64,000 bases of DNA from Patulibacter minatonensis DSM 18081 (GTDB taxonomy: Bacteria; Actinomycetota; Thermoleophilia; Solirubrobacterales; Solirubrobacteraceae). The notes below the pieces were generated by a model that did no database searches, was not told where the DNA came from, and saw only the letters and a program-made list of their open reading frames with translations. The stretch is taken from positions 3,153,432-3,217,431 of the forward strand of contig NZ_KI912613.1 in NCBI RefSeq assembly GCF_000519325.1, read 5' to 3'. Made by a program: the position numbers and the translations under genes. Positions 41,483 through 50,737 of the stretch are shown here, one piece after another; position 1 is the stretch's first letter; each line of letters opens with the position of its first letter.

Positions 41483-43249
41483 TCACGCCGGCCGGTCGGC
41501 GACCACCGTGATCGGCGGACCCGCCAGCCACGACCCCGGCGCCTGCTGCCACAACAGCCGGAGCCGGTCCCCCGGATCCGGGACCGCTGCACCCGACCGC
41601 ACCGCCACGCCCTGCGGGTCGGTACGCAGCGGGCCGCTGAAGACGTCGCCGTCGCCGGGGCCCCCGCACCCGGGCCGCGGCGTGCCGCACGCGCGGAGCG
41701 CGACCGGGCGCCAGGTCTCGTCCTCGTCGTCCCACCGCTGGATCGCGACGGTCTGCGGGCCGACGCCGCGGCGCACCTGGGCGAAGACCCACAGCCGGCG
41801 CGACGCTCCCGACCCGACGATCCGCGGCCAGAACGGCAGCGCCAGCGCCCCGGCAGCCGGCTTCGGGGCGCCGTGCGTGTCGAGGACGCCGCTCTGCCAG
41901 TCGCGGTAGCGGCGACGGTCGTCCTCCGAGAGCCCCGTCTCGGCCGGATCGATGTCCCGGATCAGGAACTGCGCGGCGCTGACGACGCCCGGGGAGCGCC
42001 AGGCGAGATAGCCGCTCCAGCCGACGAACCGCGCCTGGTCGGCGCGCGTGAACGGCTGGTACGGATCGTCCTCGCGCGCCTCGTAGCCGTACTCCGTGAG
42101 CCACACCGGGGCCGGGACGCCCGGGGCGCCGTCCAGCACGATCCGCCGCGCGTCCCGCAGCCGTCGCAGCAGCGACTGGAGCTTCGCCTGGTCCGCGAGC
42201 TGCACCCGGTCGCGGCCGACCGCCGGGGTCCCGGGGGTCACGTAGCGGGTGTACGGGTGGAACGCGAGCCCGTCGGCGGTGACGGGCCGGAAGTCCCGGC
42301 ACGCGCCGTCGGTGACCGGCCGCAGCGCGTCGTCGACGCAGGCCAGCCGGCGGAGGAACCGCAGGGGAGGGACCCCGGCCTCTCCGTCGCGTCCGCCGAT
42401 CGACGTCAGGTTGCCGAGGAGGACCGTCGCGCCGGGGGACGCCTCCCGGATCGCGGGCGCCGCCGCCTCGTGCATCGCGCGGTAGACGTCGGCCGACGCG
42501 GCGTCGAACCTCGTGCCCTCTCGGCGCCACTGGGGCGACAGGAACGCCGGGTGGTTCGGCTCGTTCCAGGTGGCGTAGAGGTCGACGCGGGGGAGGGGCC
42601 GTCCGTCGGACCCGGTCGCCGACCCGTCGTAGCGCCGGGCCACCGCCGTCGCGAACGCACGGAACTCCGCCGGGTCGGGGCGGAGCCGGGGCCGGTCGCG
42701 GTCCGGCGACGCCGGGTCGACGGCCCACCGGGGTGCCCAGAACGCGACGTCGACCAGCACCCGGAGTCCGGCGCGCCGCGCCTCGCGGACGGCGACGTCG
42801 AGGTGGTCCCACGCACCCGGGGCGTACGTCGAGGGCACGCCGGCGCGGAAGGCGCCGCCGGGCTTCGTCGTCGACCGCGGATCGGGTGCGATCCGCGACC
42901 AGCTCGCGGTGAGACGGACGACCCCGACCCCGAGGTCGCGGGCCACCCCGAGGTCGCGGCGGACGCGATCGGGTGTCCGGTTCAGGAGCTCGGCGTCGTC
43001 CTGCACGACGAGCGGCACGGCGGAGCCGGGCTGCGCCCGTGCGGTCGGCGCGACGACGGCCGGGAGGATCGCCGCCAGTGCCGCGCCGGCGGCGACGGCC
43101 ACGCGCCCGACGGTGCGACGGCGGCTCCCCGGAGCGCCGCGGACCCCGTCCGTGCGGCCGCTCGAAGGGACGCCCGCGGCGGGGACGCCCGCGACCCCGG
43201 CGGATGCGACGGCGGCGCGGGGGTAGTCACCGGACGTGCGCACCGTCAC
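41483..43249 (-). CDS. Secreted clan GH-A glycoside hydrolase (GH5/GH39-like)
   Basis: A 588-residue exported enzyme. A long basic/Ala-rich N-terminal region leads to a signal segment (VGRVAVAAGAALAAILPAVV, about 47-66) and likely cleavage after ARA. The TIM barrel has ATWNEPNHPAF with the acid/base E230 and PVWLTEYGYE with the nucleophile E386, plus HPYTRYV; this Asn-Glu / Glu pair defines clan GH-A. The pattern SRIAPDP, then WDHLDVAVREARRAGLRVLVD, fits cellulase- or xylosidase-like families such as GH39/GH5. The last about 120 residues form an extra beta domain. Substrate not determinable. The start is GTG; an in-frame GTG six bases on is equally possible. Confidence 0.75.
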   Translation of the reverse strand: MTVRTSGDYPRAAVASAGVAGVPAAGVPSSGRTDGVRGAPGSRRRTVGRVAVAAGAALAAILPAVVAPTARAQPGSAVPLVVQDDAELLNRTPDRVRRDLGVARDLGVGVVRLTASWSRIAPDPRSTTKPGGAFRAGVPSTYAPGAWDHLDVAVREARRAGLRVLVDVAFWAPRWAVDPASPDRDRPRLRPDPAEFRAFATAVARRYDGSATGSDGRPLPRVDLYATWNEPNHPAFLSPQWRREGTRFDAASADVYRAMHEAAAPAIREASPGATVLLGNLTSIGGRDGEAGVPPLRFLRRLACVDDALRPVTDGACRDFRPVTADGLAFHPYTRYVTPGTPAVGRDRVQLADQAKLQSLLRRLRDARRIVLDGAPGVPAPVWLTEYGYEAREDDPYQPFTRADQARFVGWSGYLAWRSPGVVSAAQFLIRDIDPAETGLSEDDRRRYRDWQSGVLDTHGAPKPAAGALALPFWPRIVGSGASRRLWVFAQVRRGVGPQTVAIQRWDDEDETWRPVALRACGTPRPGCGGPGDGDVFSGPLRTDPQGVAVRSGAAVPDPGDRLRLLWQQAPGSWLAGPPITVVADRPA

Positions 43250-43363
43250 AGCATCCCGCGCGCCCGCACCGACCGCGCCGACCGGCGCGACGCGCTGCTC
43301 GCGGCCCGCGGCGTGCCGTCCCACGGTACGCCGCTCCAACGGCCGCGGCGGGGCGCCGGACGT

Positions 43364-43393
43364 GGCGCGATCCCGGCGGGATAGGATCGCGCC
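43364..43393. promoter_or_regulatory. Perfect 10-bp inverted repeat in divergent region
   Basis: GGCGCGATCC, a ten-base spacer, GGATCGCGCC. It lies between the divergent glycoside hydrolase gene (start 43249) and etfB (start 43614). Spacing of one DNA turn per half-site suits a dimeric regulator; the second half-site overlaps a TAGGAT -10-like box. The rest of this 364-base gap has no supported gene. Confidence 0.45.
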
Positions 43394-43572
43394 GACGCGC
43401 GGCGGCACCGACTCTCGCAACCGGCATCGTCCCCTGGGGCGTACCGTCGACCGAGGGACACGGCGGGGACCGGACGCGTGGTGCACGCTGACATCGAGCC
43501 CCGCCACCGCTCGCGAAGTTACCGCCGGTCGGAAAATAGGAGGACGTCCGAGTATCTCTCGGGAATCCCCGC

Positions 43573-43578
43573 TACACT
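43573..43578 (+). promoter_or_regulatory. Putative -10 box of the etf operon
   Basis: TACACT, 35 bases before the etfB GTG, giving a short leader with a clear GGAGG ribosome site. Confidence 0.4.
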
Positions 43579-43613
43579 CCGACCGCCCGTTGGCCCCCAA
43601 GGAGGCTCACAAA

Positions 43614-44408
43614 GTGACAAAGATCGTCGTCCTGGTGAAAGAGGTCCCGGACGCGGCCGTTCAGAAGCAGGTCGACTCGTCCACCGGTCGTCTCGACCGC
43701 AGTGGCGAGAAGACGCTGAACCCGTTCGACACCCACGCCATCGAAGCCGCGCTGCAGCTCAAGGAGAGCGGCGCGCTCGACGTCGACGAGGTCGTGGCCG
43801 TCACGGTCGGCCCGTCGAGCGCCGTCAAGGCGCTGCACAAGGCCGTCTCGCTCGGCGCGGATCGCTCGATCCACCTGACCGACGACGCCCTCGTCGGCTC
43901 CGACGTGGTCGGCACGGGGTACGCCCTGGCCGAGCTCATCAAGCGCGAGAGCCCCGACCTGGTCCTCGCGGGTCAGCAGTCGGACGACGGCCAGTCCTAC
44001 GCCGTCGGCGCCGCCGTCGCCGAGTACCTGGGGTGGCCCGGCCTCACCCAGGTCATCAAGCTCGACGTCGACGGGCAGACGCTCACCTGCGAGCGCCAGG
44101 CCGAGTACGGCTACGACACCGTCAAGGTGACGCTCCCGGCCGTGATCTCGGTCGGCGACGCCATCAACGAGCCGCGCTACCCGTCGCTGAAGGCGATCAT
44201 GGGCGCAAAGAAGAAGCCGCTCGAGTCGCTGTCGCTCGGCGACGCCGAGATCGACGCCTCGAAGGTCGGCGAGGCCGGCCGCAAGGCCGTCTGGACCGGC
44301 TCGCAGGAGCCGCCCGCGAAGGCCGCCGGCGAGCTGATCGAGGACGAGGACACCGCCGAGACGGTCGAGAAGATCGTCGCCTGGCTCGACGACAGGAAGC
44401 TGATCTGA
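43614..44408 (+). CDS. etfB: Electron transfer flavoprotein, beta subunit
   Basis: A 264-residue ETF beta subunit, which binds AMP and docks acyl-CoA dehydrogenases. Seen: KIVVLVKEVPDAAVQ at the N-terminus, LNPFDTHAIEAALQLKE, VAVTVGPSSAVKALHKAVSLGAD and LVLAGQQSDDGQSYAVGAAVAEYLG, and the conserved PRYPSLKAIMGAKKKP near residue 195 (the recognition loop lies nearby). The GTG start has GGAGG ten bases upstream; the longer in-frame ATG and GTG starts upstream are not conserved. The stop overlaps the etfA ATG by one base. Confidence 0.96.
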   Translation: MTKIVVLVKEVPDAAVQKQVDSSTGRLDRSGEKTLNPFDTHAIEAALQLKESGALDVDEVVAVTVGPSSAVKALHKAVSLGADRSIHLTDDALVGSDVVGTGYALAELIKRESPDLVLAGQQSDDGQSYAVGAAVAEYLGWPGLTQVIKLDVDGQTLTCERQAEYGYDTVKVTLPAVISVGDAINEPRYPSLKAIMGAKKKPLESLSLGDAEIDASKVGEAGRKAVWTGSQEPPAKAAGELIEDEDTAETVEKIVAWLDDRKLI

Positions 44409-45379
44409 TGACGAACATCCTGGTCTACGCGCTGCACCACGAGGGCGCGATCAACAAGAACTCCCTCGGCGCCGTCTCCAAGGCCGCCGAGCTGGCCTCC
44501 GAGCTCGGCGGCGAGGCCCACGCGGTCTTCGTCGGCGAGGACGTCTCCGACGACACCGCGGGCTCCATCGGCACCTACGGTGCCACCAAGGCGTTCCGCG
44601 TGAAGGCGCCGGCCGGCGTCTCGCAGCCGGTCGTCGACGCGCTCGACGCGGTCCTCGAGTCCGGGGACTACGGCTACGTCATCTTCGGCGGCGGCCTCCT
44701 CGGCTTCGAGGCCGGCGCCGGCCTCGCCGCCCGTCGTGGCGGCGGCATCGGCGTCGAGATCACGGGTCTGAAGGTCGCCGACGGCAAGGTCGTCGCCGAG
44801 CGCCCGATCCTCGGCGACACGCAGATCTCCGACATCTCGTTCGAGGGTCTCGGCGTCATCGCCGCGCGCCTGAACGCGTTCGAGCCGAAGGAGTCCGGCT
44901 CCCCGGTCTCCGTCGAGGACGTCGACGTGACGCTCTCCGACGCGGCCGGCAAGCTCGAGGTCGTCACGCGCGGCGAGCAGCGCGGCGCCGACGTCAACAT
45001 CGAGGACGCGCAGGTCCTGATCACCGGTGGCCGCGGCCTCGGCTCGGCGGAGAACTTCTCCGTCGCCGAGGGCCTGGCCGAGGCGTTCGGCGGCTCCGCC
45101 GCCGTCGCGGCGACCCGCGCGGCCGTCGACGCCGGCTGGTTCCCCTACGCCGGGCAGATCGGCCAGACGGGCAAGACCGTCGCGCCGAAGCTGTACCTCG
45201 GTCTCGGGGTCTCGGGCGCGATCCAGCACAAGGTGGGCATGCAGTCCTCCGACGCGATCGTCGCCATCAACAAGGACGGCAACGCCCCGATCTTCGAGTT
45301 CGCGGATCTCGGCGTCGTCGGCGACCTGCACTCGATCGTCCCGGCGCTCGCCGAGGCGATCAAGGCCAAGAAGGGCTGA
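44408..45379 (+). CDS. etfA: Electron transfer flavoprotein, alpha subunit
   Basis: A 323-residue FAD-binding ETF alpha subunit. The C-terminal FAD domain is intact: VLITGGRGLGSAENFSVAEG, GAAVAATRAAVDAGW-like sequence, QIGQTGKTVAPKLYLGLGVSGAIQH and SDAIVAINKDGNAPIFEFADLGVVGDL. With EtfB it carries electrons from acyl-CoA and related dehydrogenases to ETF-QO, encoded next. The start codon shares its A with the etfB stop. Confidence 0.96.
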   Translation: MTNILVYALHHEGAINKNSLGAVSKAAELASELGGEAHAVFVGEDVSDDTAGSIGTYGATKAFRVKAPAGVSQPVVDALDAVLESGDYGYVIFGGGLLGFEAGAGLAARRGGGIGVEITGLKVADGKVVAERPILGDTQISDISFEGLGVIAARLNAFEPKESGSPVSVEDVDVTLSDAAGKLEVVTRGEQRGADVNIEDAQVLITGGRGLGSAENFSVAEGLAEAFGGSAAVAATRAAVDAGWFPYAGQIGQTGKTVAPKLYLGLGVSGAIQHKVGMQSSDAIVAINKDGNAPIFEFADLGVVGDLHSIVPALAEAIKAKKG

Positions 45380-45389
45380 GGACTCCGGC

Positions 45390-47117
45390 ATGGCTGCTTC
45401 CCACAACGGCGGCGTCGCTCCGTCGCAGTTCCCGCCCCCGGTCGACGTCGTCGAGGAGTTCGTCGCCGCGCCGACGGACCCCGAGGACGAGCGCATCGAG
45501 GTCGGGGTCGCCATCGTGGGTGGCGGCCCTGCCGGCCTGGCGTGCGCCAACAGGCTGCTCCAGCTCCTCGCCGAGGACCCGGAGCTCCTGGAGTCGCTCG
45601 GCGAGGTCCCCGTCGCGGTCGTCGAGAAGGGCAAGGTGTGCGGCGCGCACAACATGTCCGGCGCCGTGATGAAGCCGGGCCCGTTCAAGACGCTCTTCCC
45701 GGACGTCGACCTGAACGACATGTCCTGGGCCTACACCGAGGCGGAGGACGACGGCGCCGTGTGGCTGCGCAACGAGAAGAAGTCCTTCTCGTTCCCGACC
45801 ACGCCCCCGAACTTCAAGAACAAGGGCAACTGGGTCATCTCGATCTCCCAGATGTGCCGCTGGCTCGCCGAGCAGGCCGAGGACGCCGGCGCGTACATCC
45901 TCACGGAGACCGCCGCGTCGAAGCTCCTCGTCGAGGGCGACGACGTGGTCGGCATCCGTACCGGCGACAAGGGCCGGGGCAAGGACGGCTCCGAGAACAA
46001 GAACTTCGAGCCCGGCATGGACATGACGGCCAAGGCGACCGTCCTGGCCGAGGGCACCTGGGGCCACCTGACCGGCGCCGCCGTCAAGCGCTTCGACCTC
46101 GCCGCCGGCAAGGACCCGGCGATCTGGGAGATCGGCGCCAAGGAGGTCTGGAAGGTCAAGAAGCCCTTCAAGAAGGTCATCCACACCTTCGGCTGGCCCG
46201 CCCGCCCGAAGAAGAAGCTGGCCGAGGCCGGCGGTGGCTGGATCTACCCCCTGGGCGACGACCAGGTCTCCATCGGCTACGTCATCCCGCTCCACACGCC
46301 GGACGCCACGGCGTCGGTCCACGACCTGCTGCAGGCCTTCAAGGCCCACCCGTACGTCCGCGAGATCCTCGAGGGCGGCGAGCGCACCGCCTGGGGCGCG
46401 AAGGCCATCCAGGCCGGCGGCCTGAAGTCGATGCCGAAGCTCTCGACGCCCGGTGCGGTCATCGCCGGCGAGTGCGCCTCGATGGTCGACATGGCCCGCC
46501 TGAAGGGCGTCCACATGGCGATCGAGGCGGGGCGCCTCGCCGCCGAGTCGATCTTCGAGCAGCTCAAGGCCGGGTCGAACGACTTCTCGTCGTACGAGAC
46601 CGCGATCGAGGAGTCGCTCGTCGGCAAGACGCTCGCCGAGGTCCAGAACAACCGGCCGCTGCTCGACTCGCACTCGCTGCTCGTCGGCGCCGGCCTCTCC
46701 GGCCTGGACTTCATCACGAAGGGCAAGCTGCCGCCGGGCAAGGGGCCCGAGCTGCATCGCGACGCCGAGGTCGAGGTCTCGATCCCGGCCAAGCCGCTGA
46801 AGGACCGCTACCCGCAGCCCGACGGCAAGTACTTCTTCGACAAGCTCTCGTCGGTCTTCATCACCGGCAACGCGACGCGCGACGACGCGCCGAGCCACAT
46901 CCGGATCGAGAAGCACGTCAAGCGCGACGTTGCAGAGGCCTGGGCCTGGATGTGCCCGGCCGGCGTGTACGAGATCGAGGACGACCAGCCCAAGGAGGGC
47001 TACGTCGACGTCACGGTCAACTACACGAACTGCGTGCAGTGCGGCGCGATCACCGCCCGCGGTGGTCGCCTGACGCCCCCCGAGGGCGGCGACGGCCCGT
47101 CGTACCAGGCCACCTGA
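45390..47117 (+). CDS. ETF:quinone oxidoreductase, atypical cluster site
   Basis: A 575-residue membrane-associated flavoprotein that oxidises reduced ETF and reduces the quinone pool. It has the FAD motif VAIVGGGPAGLACANRL, VCGAHNMSGAVMKP and GGWIYPLGDDQVSIGYV, the region ASMVDMARLKGVHMAIEAGRLAAE, and a C-terminal iron-sulphur region. In the latter, C522 (CPAGVYE), C548 and C551 (NCVQC) are present but the fourth position, normally Cys in NCVHCKTC, is Ile554 (NCVQCGAIT). The [4Fe-4S] cluster must therefore be three-Cys ligated, altered or lost. It follows etfA by ten bases, forming an etfBA-QO operon; a strong terminator follows. Confidence 0.92.
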   Translation: MAASHNGGVAPSQFPPPVDVVEEFVAAPTDPEDERIEVGVAIVGGGPAGLACANRLLQLLAEDPELLESLGEVPVAVVEKGKVCGAHNMSGAVMKPGPFKTLFPDVDLNDMSWAYTEAEDDGAVWLRNEKKSFSFPTTPPNFKNKGNWVISISQMCRWLAEQAEDAGAYILTETAASKLLVEGDDVVGIRTGDKGRGKDGSENKNFEPGMDMTAKATVLAEGTWGHLTGAAVKRFDLAAGKDPAIWEIGAKEVWKVKKPFKKVIHTFGWPARPKKKLAEAGGGWIYPLGDDQVSIGYVIPLHTPDATASVHDLLQAFKAHPYVREILEGGERTAWGAKAIQAGGLKSMPKLSTPGAVIAGECASMVDMARLKGVHMAIEAGRLAAESIFEQLKAGSNDFSSYETAIEESLVGKTLAEVQNNRPLLDSHSLLVGAGLSGLDFITKGKLPPGKGPELHRDAEVEVSIPAKPLKDRYPQPDGKYFFDKLSSVFITGNATRDDAPSHIRIEKHVKRDVAEAWAWMCPAGVYEIEDDQPKEGYVDVTVNYTNCVQCGAITARGGRLTPPEGGDGPSYQAT

Positions 47118-47168
47118 GGAGGACCCGGTCGGCCGCCGTCCGGCGGCACCGGCAGGGCAGGATCGCCG

Positions 47169-47204
47169 AGGGGCCCGCAACTTGCGGGCCCCTCGCGCGT
47201 TTGT
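47169..47204 (+). terminator. Intrinsic terminator after the etf operon
   Basis: AGGGGCCCGC, loop AACTT, GCGGGCCCCT (47169-47193), then CGCGCGTTTGT. Confidence 0.8.
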
Positions 47205-47266
47205 AGGGGTGCGACCGTGCGCCATGATGGGCACGCGTCCTCCGCACCCCCGATCCGGACCCCGCC

Positions 47267-48067
47267 TTGCCCGCTCCACTCACCGGTCCCCGCCGGTCAC
47301 GTCGTCTGCTCCCCCTCACGGGGCTCGCACTGCTGCTCGCCGCGCCCGTCGGCGCGTCGGCCGCGACCACCGTGCCGGCCGGTGCCGTCGCGGTGTCCCG
47401 GGGCGTCTGCACGACCTCCGCGACCGACGCCTCCGCGCGCGCGGCGACGTTCACCGTCCGGATGAAGGACGTGCCGCCGAGCTCGTCCTACGGCTTCTCC
47501 GTCCGGCTCGAGGAGCGTCTGCCCGGGGCGAAGTGGAAGGCGCTGAAGGGCGCGTCGGTGCCGACGGGCTTCGGCGACTTCGTGACCGCGAAGTCGGGCG
47601 CGCCGAGCCTGAGCCGGCGCTTCAACGTGCAAGGCCTCCACGCGGGCAGCAGCTACCGCCTGCGGGCGACCTACCGGTGGTCCACCGGCGGCGCGTCCCG
47701 CGCGGTGCGCAGGACGAGCCGTGCGTGCGTCGTGAAGGACCTGCGGCCCCACGTCGGGCTGACCGGCGACTTCGGGTGGCTCCCCAGCACCGCCGGCGGC
47801 GAGGTCGCGTACCGGATCGGACTGCGCGCGGACGGCCTCGACGCCCTCAAGGGCGTCGACGTGCCCGTCGTCGTCCGGCAGGGTCAGACGGTGCTCGCCA
47901 CCGGGGTCCTCCATCCCGCCGCGGCGACCGAGAACGTCCTGCTCCCGGGCAAGCGGTGCACCCAGGGCGTGCCGGTGATGGTGCAGATCGATCCCGACGG
48001 GCTCGTCGACGCGCGCCCGGACACCGACGGGCAGCTCACCGCCTCCTGCGCTCCGGTGACCCGATGA
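47267..48067 (+). CDS. Secreted protein, fibronectin/CARDB-like, unknown function
   Basis: A 266-residue exported protein starting with TTG. The signal peptide is clear: RRSRRLLPLTGLALLLAAPV then GASAA. Two beta modules follow: residues about 40-150 (PSSSYGFSVRLEERLPGAKW; GSSYRLRATYRWSTGGA) look like a fibronectin-type fold with a Cys pair. Residues about 155-266 (GGEVAYRIGLRADGLD; VPVMVQIDPDGLVDARPDTD) look like a CARDB/adhesion-type beta sandwich, also with a Cys pair. No enzyme motif is visible. The TTG start is chosen because it sets the signal peptide exactly; no better codon exists. It is 76 bases before rpmE2. Confidence 0.6.
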   Translation: MPAPLTGPRRSRRLLPLTGLALLLAAPVGASAATTVPAGAVAVSRGVCTTSATDASARAATFTVRMKDVPPSSSYGFSVRLEERLPGAKWKALKGASVPTGFGDFVTAKSGAPSLSRRFNVQGLHAGSSYRLRATYRWSTGGASRAVRRTSRACVVKDLRPHVGLTGDFGWLPSTAGGEVAYRIGLRADGLDALKGVDVPVVVRQGQTVLATGVLHPAAATENVLLPGKRCTQGVPVMVQIDPDGLVDARPDTDGQLTASCAPVTR

Positions 48068-48143
48068 CGCGGCGTCGTCACGGTCCCACGGCGGCGAGAG
48101 CGCACCGTGCCCACCGCCCGGTGGCTGCTAGGGTTCCCCGGCC

Positions 48144-48422
48144 ATGAAGACTGAGATCCACCCCGAGTACGCCCCCGTGGTCTTCCGTGACGCCGGTGCC
48201 GGCGCCACGTTCATCACCCGTTCGACCGTCAAGAGCGACAAGACGATCGAGATCGACGGGACGACCTACCCGGTGATCGACGTCGAGCTCTCGTCGGCCT
48301 CGCACCCGTTCTACACGGGCAAGCAGAAGATCGTCGACACCGCCGGTCGCGTCGAGCGCTTCAAGCGCCGCGCCGCCAAGCGCCAGGCCGACGAGGCTGC
48401 GCAGGCTCCCACGGAGTCGTAG
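48144..48422 (+). CDS. rpmE2: 50S ribosomal protein bL31, type B
   Basis: A 92-residue bL31. It opens [20 protein letters not shown] and contains [10 protein letters not shown], with [41 protein letters not shown] after it. The zinc-binding Cys motif of type A is absent, so this is the zinc-free (C-) form normally induced when zinc is scarce. Whether a type A copy exists elsewhere cannot be seen. It is the first gene of the rpmE-prfA-prmC block. -10 TAGGGT (48129-48134) ends nine bases before the ATG. Its stop shares a base with the next GTG. Confidence 0.95.
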   Translation: MKTEIHPEYAPVVFRDAGAGATFITRSTVKSDKTIEIDGTTYPVIDVELSSASHPFYTGKQKIVDTAGRVERFKRRAAKRQADEAAQAPTES

Positions 48423-49639
48423 TGCCCGGGCGCTCCGCCCGCACCCGGCCGTTCGACCAGGACGGCCCCGCGGAGCGCCTCCCGCCCCCGACCCGGACAT
48501 CCGTGGGATCTCCCGGTCGGAGGCTCAGGTCCGGTGGACCTCCCGTCGACGGGCGCCGTATGGAAGCGCCCGTCCGGACCCCCCGCGCCGCCCCCGAACG
48601 CGAGCGACCGACCAGGTCGCCCGAAGACGGCGGACGCCCTCCGCGGCGCCGCGAGCGCGGCGGGGAGTACGCCGACCAGCAAGACGCGCCCGTCGGCGGT
48701 CAGGCCGTCATCGAGGGCGTGATGATGCGCGGCGTCCGCCACTGGGCCGTCGCGATCCGCAAGCCGCTCCCGGAGCAGTTCGTCGACGGCTCCGTCCCGA
48801 CGGGCGAGGCCTCGCGCGGCGACATCGACGTCGAGGTCTTCCCGTTCTCCTCGATCCTCGCGCGGAAGAAGATCCTCCGGACCCCCGTCCTGCGCGGCAT
48901 GGTCGCGCTCGTCGAGTCCTTGAAGATCGGCTTCCGCGCCCTGCAGATGGCCGCGAACGCCCAGCAGGCGGACGACGAGCCGGAGATCGGGCGCGGCGAG
49001 TGGATCATCGCGGCGCTCGGCGGGATCGGCCTCGCCGTCGGCCTGTTCTTCCTGACGCCGGTCGGCATCACCAGCCTGATCAAGGACCAGCTCGGCAGCG
49101 GCTGGCTCTTCTGGACCGTCGAGGGGGTCCTGCGGACGGCGATCTTCCTCGGCTACCTCGTGCTCGTCACGCGCCTGGCGGACCTCAGACGGGTCTTCGA
49201 GTACCACGGGGCCGAGCACAAGACGATCGCCTGCTACGAGGCCGGGCTCCCGCTGACGCCGGAGAACGCGCAACGGTTCAGCCGTCTGCACCCGCGGTGC
49301 GGGACGAGCTTCATGCTCATCGTGATGATCGTCGCGATCTTCGTCTTCGCGCCGCTCGGGCTGCTCGACTGGTATTGGATGATGGCCAGCCGGATCATCG
49401 GGATCCCGATCGTCATCGGCCTCTCGTTCGAGGCGATCAAGTTCGCCGGCAAGCACCGCGGCAACGGCGTCGTCGGCTTCCTCATGTGGCCGGGACTCCA
49501 GCTGCAGCGCCTGACGACGAAGGAGCCCGACCACGACCAGCTGGCCGTGGCGATCGCCGCGATGCAGGCCGTGCTGGACCGCGAGGACCCGCGCACCGCG
49601 ACCCGCCGCGAGCGCGCGGGCATCGAGGTCGCCGCCTAG
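48422..49639 (+). CDS. DUF1385 (YqhQ-like) membrane protein
   Basis: Up to 405 residues. The first about 90 are disordered, Pro/Arg-rich and poorly constrained, and an ATG at 48560 would shorten them by 46. The DUF1385 core begins VGGQAVIEGVMMRGVRHWAVAIRKP. It includes the conserved VLRGMVALVESLKIGFRAL and FEYHGAEHKTIACYE, LHPRCGTSFMLIVMIVAI and a final RLTTKEPDHDQLAVA. About four or five hydrophobic segments are present. The function of the family is not established; in Gram-positives it often sits next to prfA as here. The GTG start overlaps the rpmE2 stop by one base, which favours the long form. Confidence 0.85.
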   Translation: MPGRSARTRPFDQDGPAERLPPPTRTSVGSPGRRLRSGGPPVDGRRMEAPVRTPRAAPERERPTRSPEDGGRPPRRRERGGEYADQQDAPVGGQAVIEGVMMRGVRHWAVAIRKPLPEQFVDGSVPTGEASRGDIDVEVFPFSSILARKKILRTPVLRGMVALVESLKIGFRALQMAANAQQADDEPEIGRGEWIIAALGGIGLAVGLFFLTPVGITSLIKDQLGSGWLFWTVEGVLRTAIFLGYLVLVTRLADLRRVFEYHGAEHKTIACYEAGLPLTPENAQRFSRLHPRCGTSFMLIVMIVAIFVFAPLGLLDWYWMMASRIIGIPIVIGLSFEAIKFAGKHRGNGVVGFLMWPGLQLQRLTTKEPDHDQLAVAIAAMQAVLDREDPRTATRRERAGIEVAA

Positions 49640-49670
49640 ACCCGCGTGGCGTCCTCCTCGCCACCGGGCG

Positions 49671-49676
49671 TAAGCT
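49671..49676 (+). promoter_or_regulatory. -10 box TAAGCT of prfA
   Basis: TAAGCT ends eight bases before the GTG at 49685, supporting that start and a leaderless prfA transcript inside the cluster. Confidence 0.45.
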
Positions 49677-49684
49677 CGGTGGTC

Positions 49685-50737
49685 GTGATCGAGGCGCTGG
49701 TGGAACAGATCGAGGCCCGGTTCGCCGAGCTCGAGGCACAGATCGTCGATCCCGACGTCATCGGCGACCGCCGGCGCTACGCCGAGGTCGGACGCGAGTA
49801 CCGCCGCATGACGAACGCCAACGCGCTCGCCGGCCAGTGGCGTCACGCGGTCGACGACGCCGCCGGCGCCCGCGAGATGCTCGCCGACGACGAGGACCCC
49901 GAGATCCGCGAGATGCTCGACGCCGCGAAGCTGCGGATCACCGAGCTCGAGGAGGAGATCCGCGTCGCGATGGTCGACCCGGACCCCAACGACGACAAGG
50001 ACGTCATCGTCGAGATCCAGGGCGGCGCCGGCGGCGAGGAGGGCGGCCTGTTCGCGGGAGACGTCCACCGCATGCTCGTGAAGTACGCCGAGCGCCGCGG
50101 CTTCAAGACCGAGTCGCTGTCGGTCTCCGACGGCAAGTACACCTTCGCCGTCAAGGGCGAGGGCGCGTTCTCCGTCTTCAAGTGGGAGGCCGGGACCCAC
50201 CGCGTCCAGCGCGTGCCCGCCACCGAGACGCAGGGCCGCATCCACACCTCCACGTGCACCGTCGCCGTGCTCCCCGAGGCCGAGGACGTCGACATCCACA
50301 TCGAGCAGAGCGACCTCCAGATCGACGTCTACCGCTCGTCCGGCCCGGGCGGCCAGTCGGTGAACACCACGGACTCTGCCGTGCGGATCACGCACAAGCC
50401 CTCGGGCGTCGTCGTCTCGATGCAGGACGAGAAGTCGCAGCTCCAGAACCGCGAGAAGGCGCTCCGCGTTCTCCGCGCCCGCCTCTACGAGCACGCCGTC
50501 GCCGAGCAGCAGGCCGAGCAGTCCGCCGCCCGCTCCGCCCAGGTCGGCACCGGCGACCGCGCGGAGAAGATCCGCACGTACAACTTCGGCGAGGGTCGCG
50601 TCACCGACCACCGCATCAAGCTCACGAAGTACGCGCTCGAAGCGATCCTCGAGGGCGAGCTCGAGGAGTTCACCGGCGGTCTGCAGGCGGACGAGAAGCG
50701 CCGACTGCTCGAAGAGCTCGCCGCCTCCGGCGCGTGA
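49685..50737 (+). CDS. prfA: Peptide chain release factor 1
   Basis: A 350-residue class I release factor for UAA/UAG. The stop-recognition tripeptide is PAT in [18 protein letters not shown], the RF1 rather than RF2 (SPF) type. The peptidyl-tRNA hydrolysis motif is GGQ in [18 protein letters not shown], whose Gln is the target of PrmC methylation. The start at [13 protein letters not shown] is chosen from the -10 box and from family length; an in-frame start at 49646 adds 13 residues. Its stop overlaps the prmC GTG, so the modifying enzyme is translated with its substrate. Confidence 0.96.
   Translation: MIEALVEQIEARFAELEAQIVDPDVIGDRRRYAEVGREYRRMTNANALAGQWRHAVDDAAGAREMLADDEDPEIREMLDAAKLRITELEEEIRVAMVDPDPNDDKDVIVEIQGGAGGEEGGLFAGDVHRMLVKYAERRGFKTESLSVSDGKYTFAVKGEGAFSVFKWEAGTHRVQRVPATETQGRIHTSTCTVAVLPEAEDVDIHIEQSDLQIDVYRSSGPGGQSVNTTDSAVRITHKPSGVVVSMQDEKSQLQNREKALRVLRARLYEHAVAEQQAEQSAARSAQVGTGDRAEKIRTYNFGEGRVTDHRIKLTKYALEAILEGELEEFTGGLQADEKRRLLEELAASGA

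Noticed and set aside
43250-43613. Several short open frames in the gap before etfB
   Set aside because: They are Arg/Pro/Ala-rich in every frame, with no ribosome site or family signal; the gap is better read as a divergent regulatory region.
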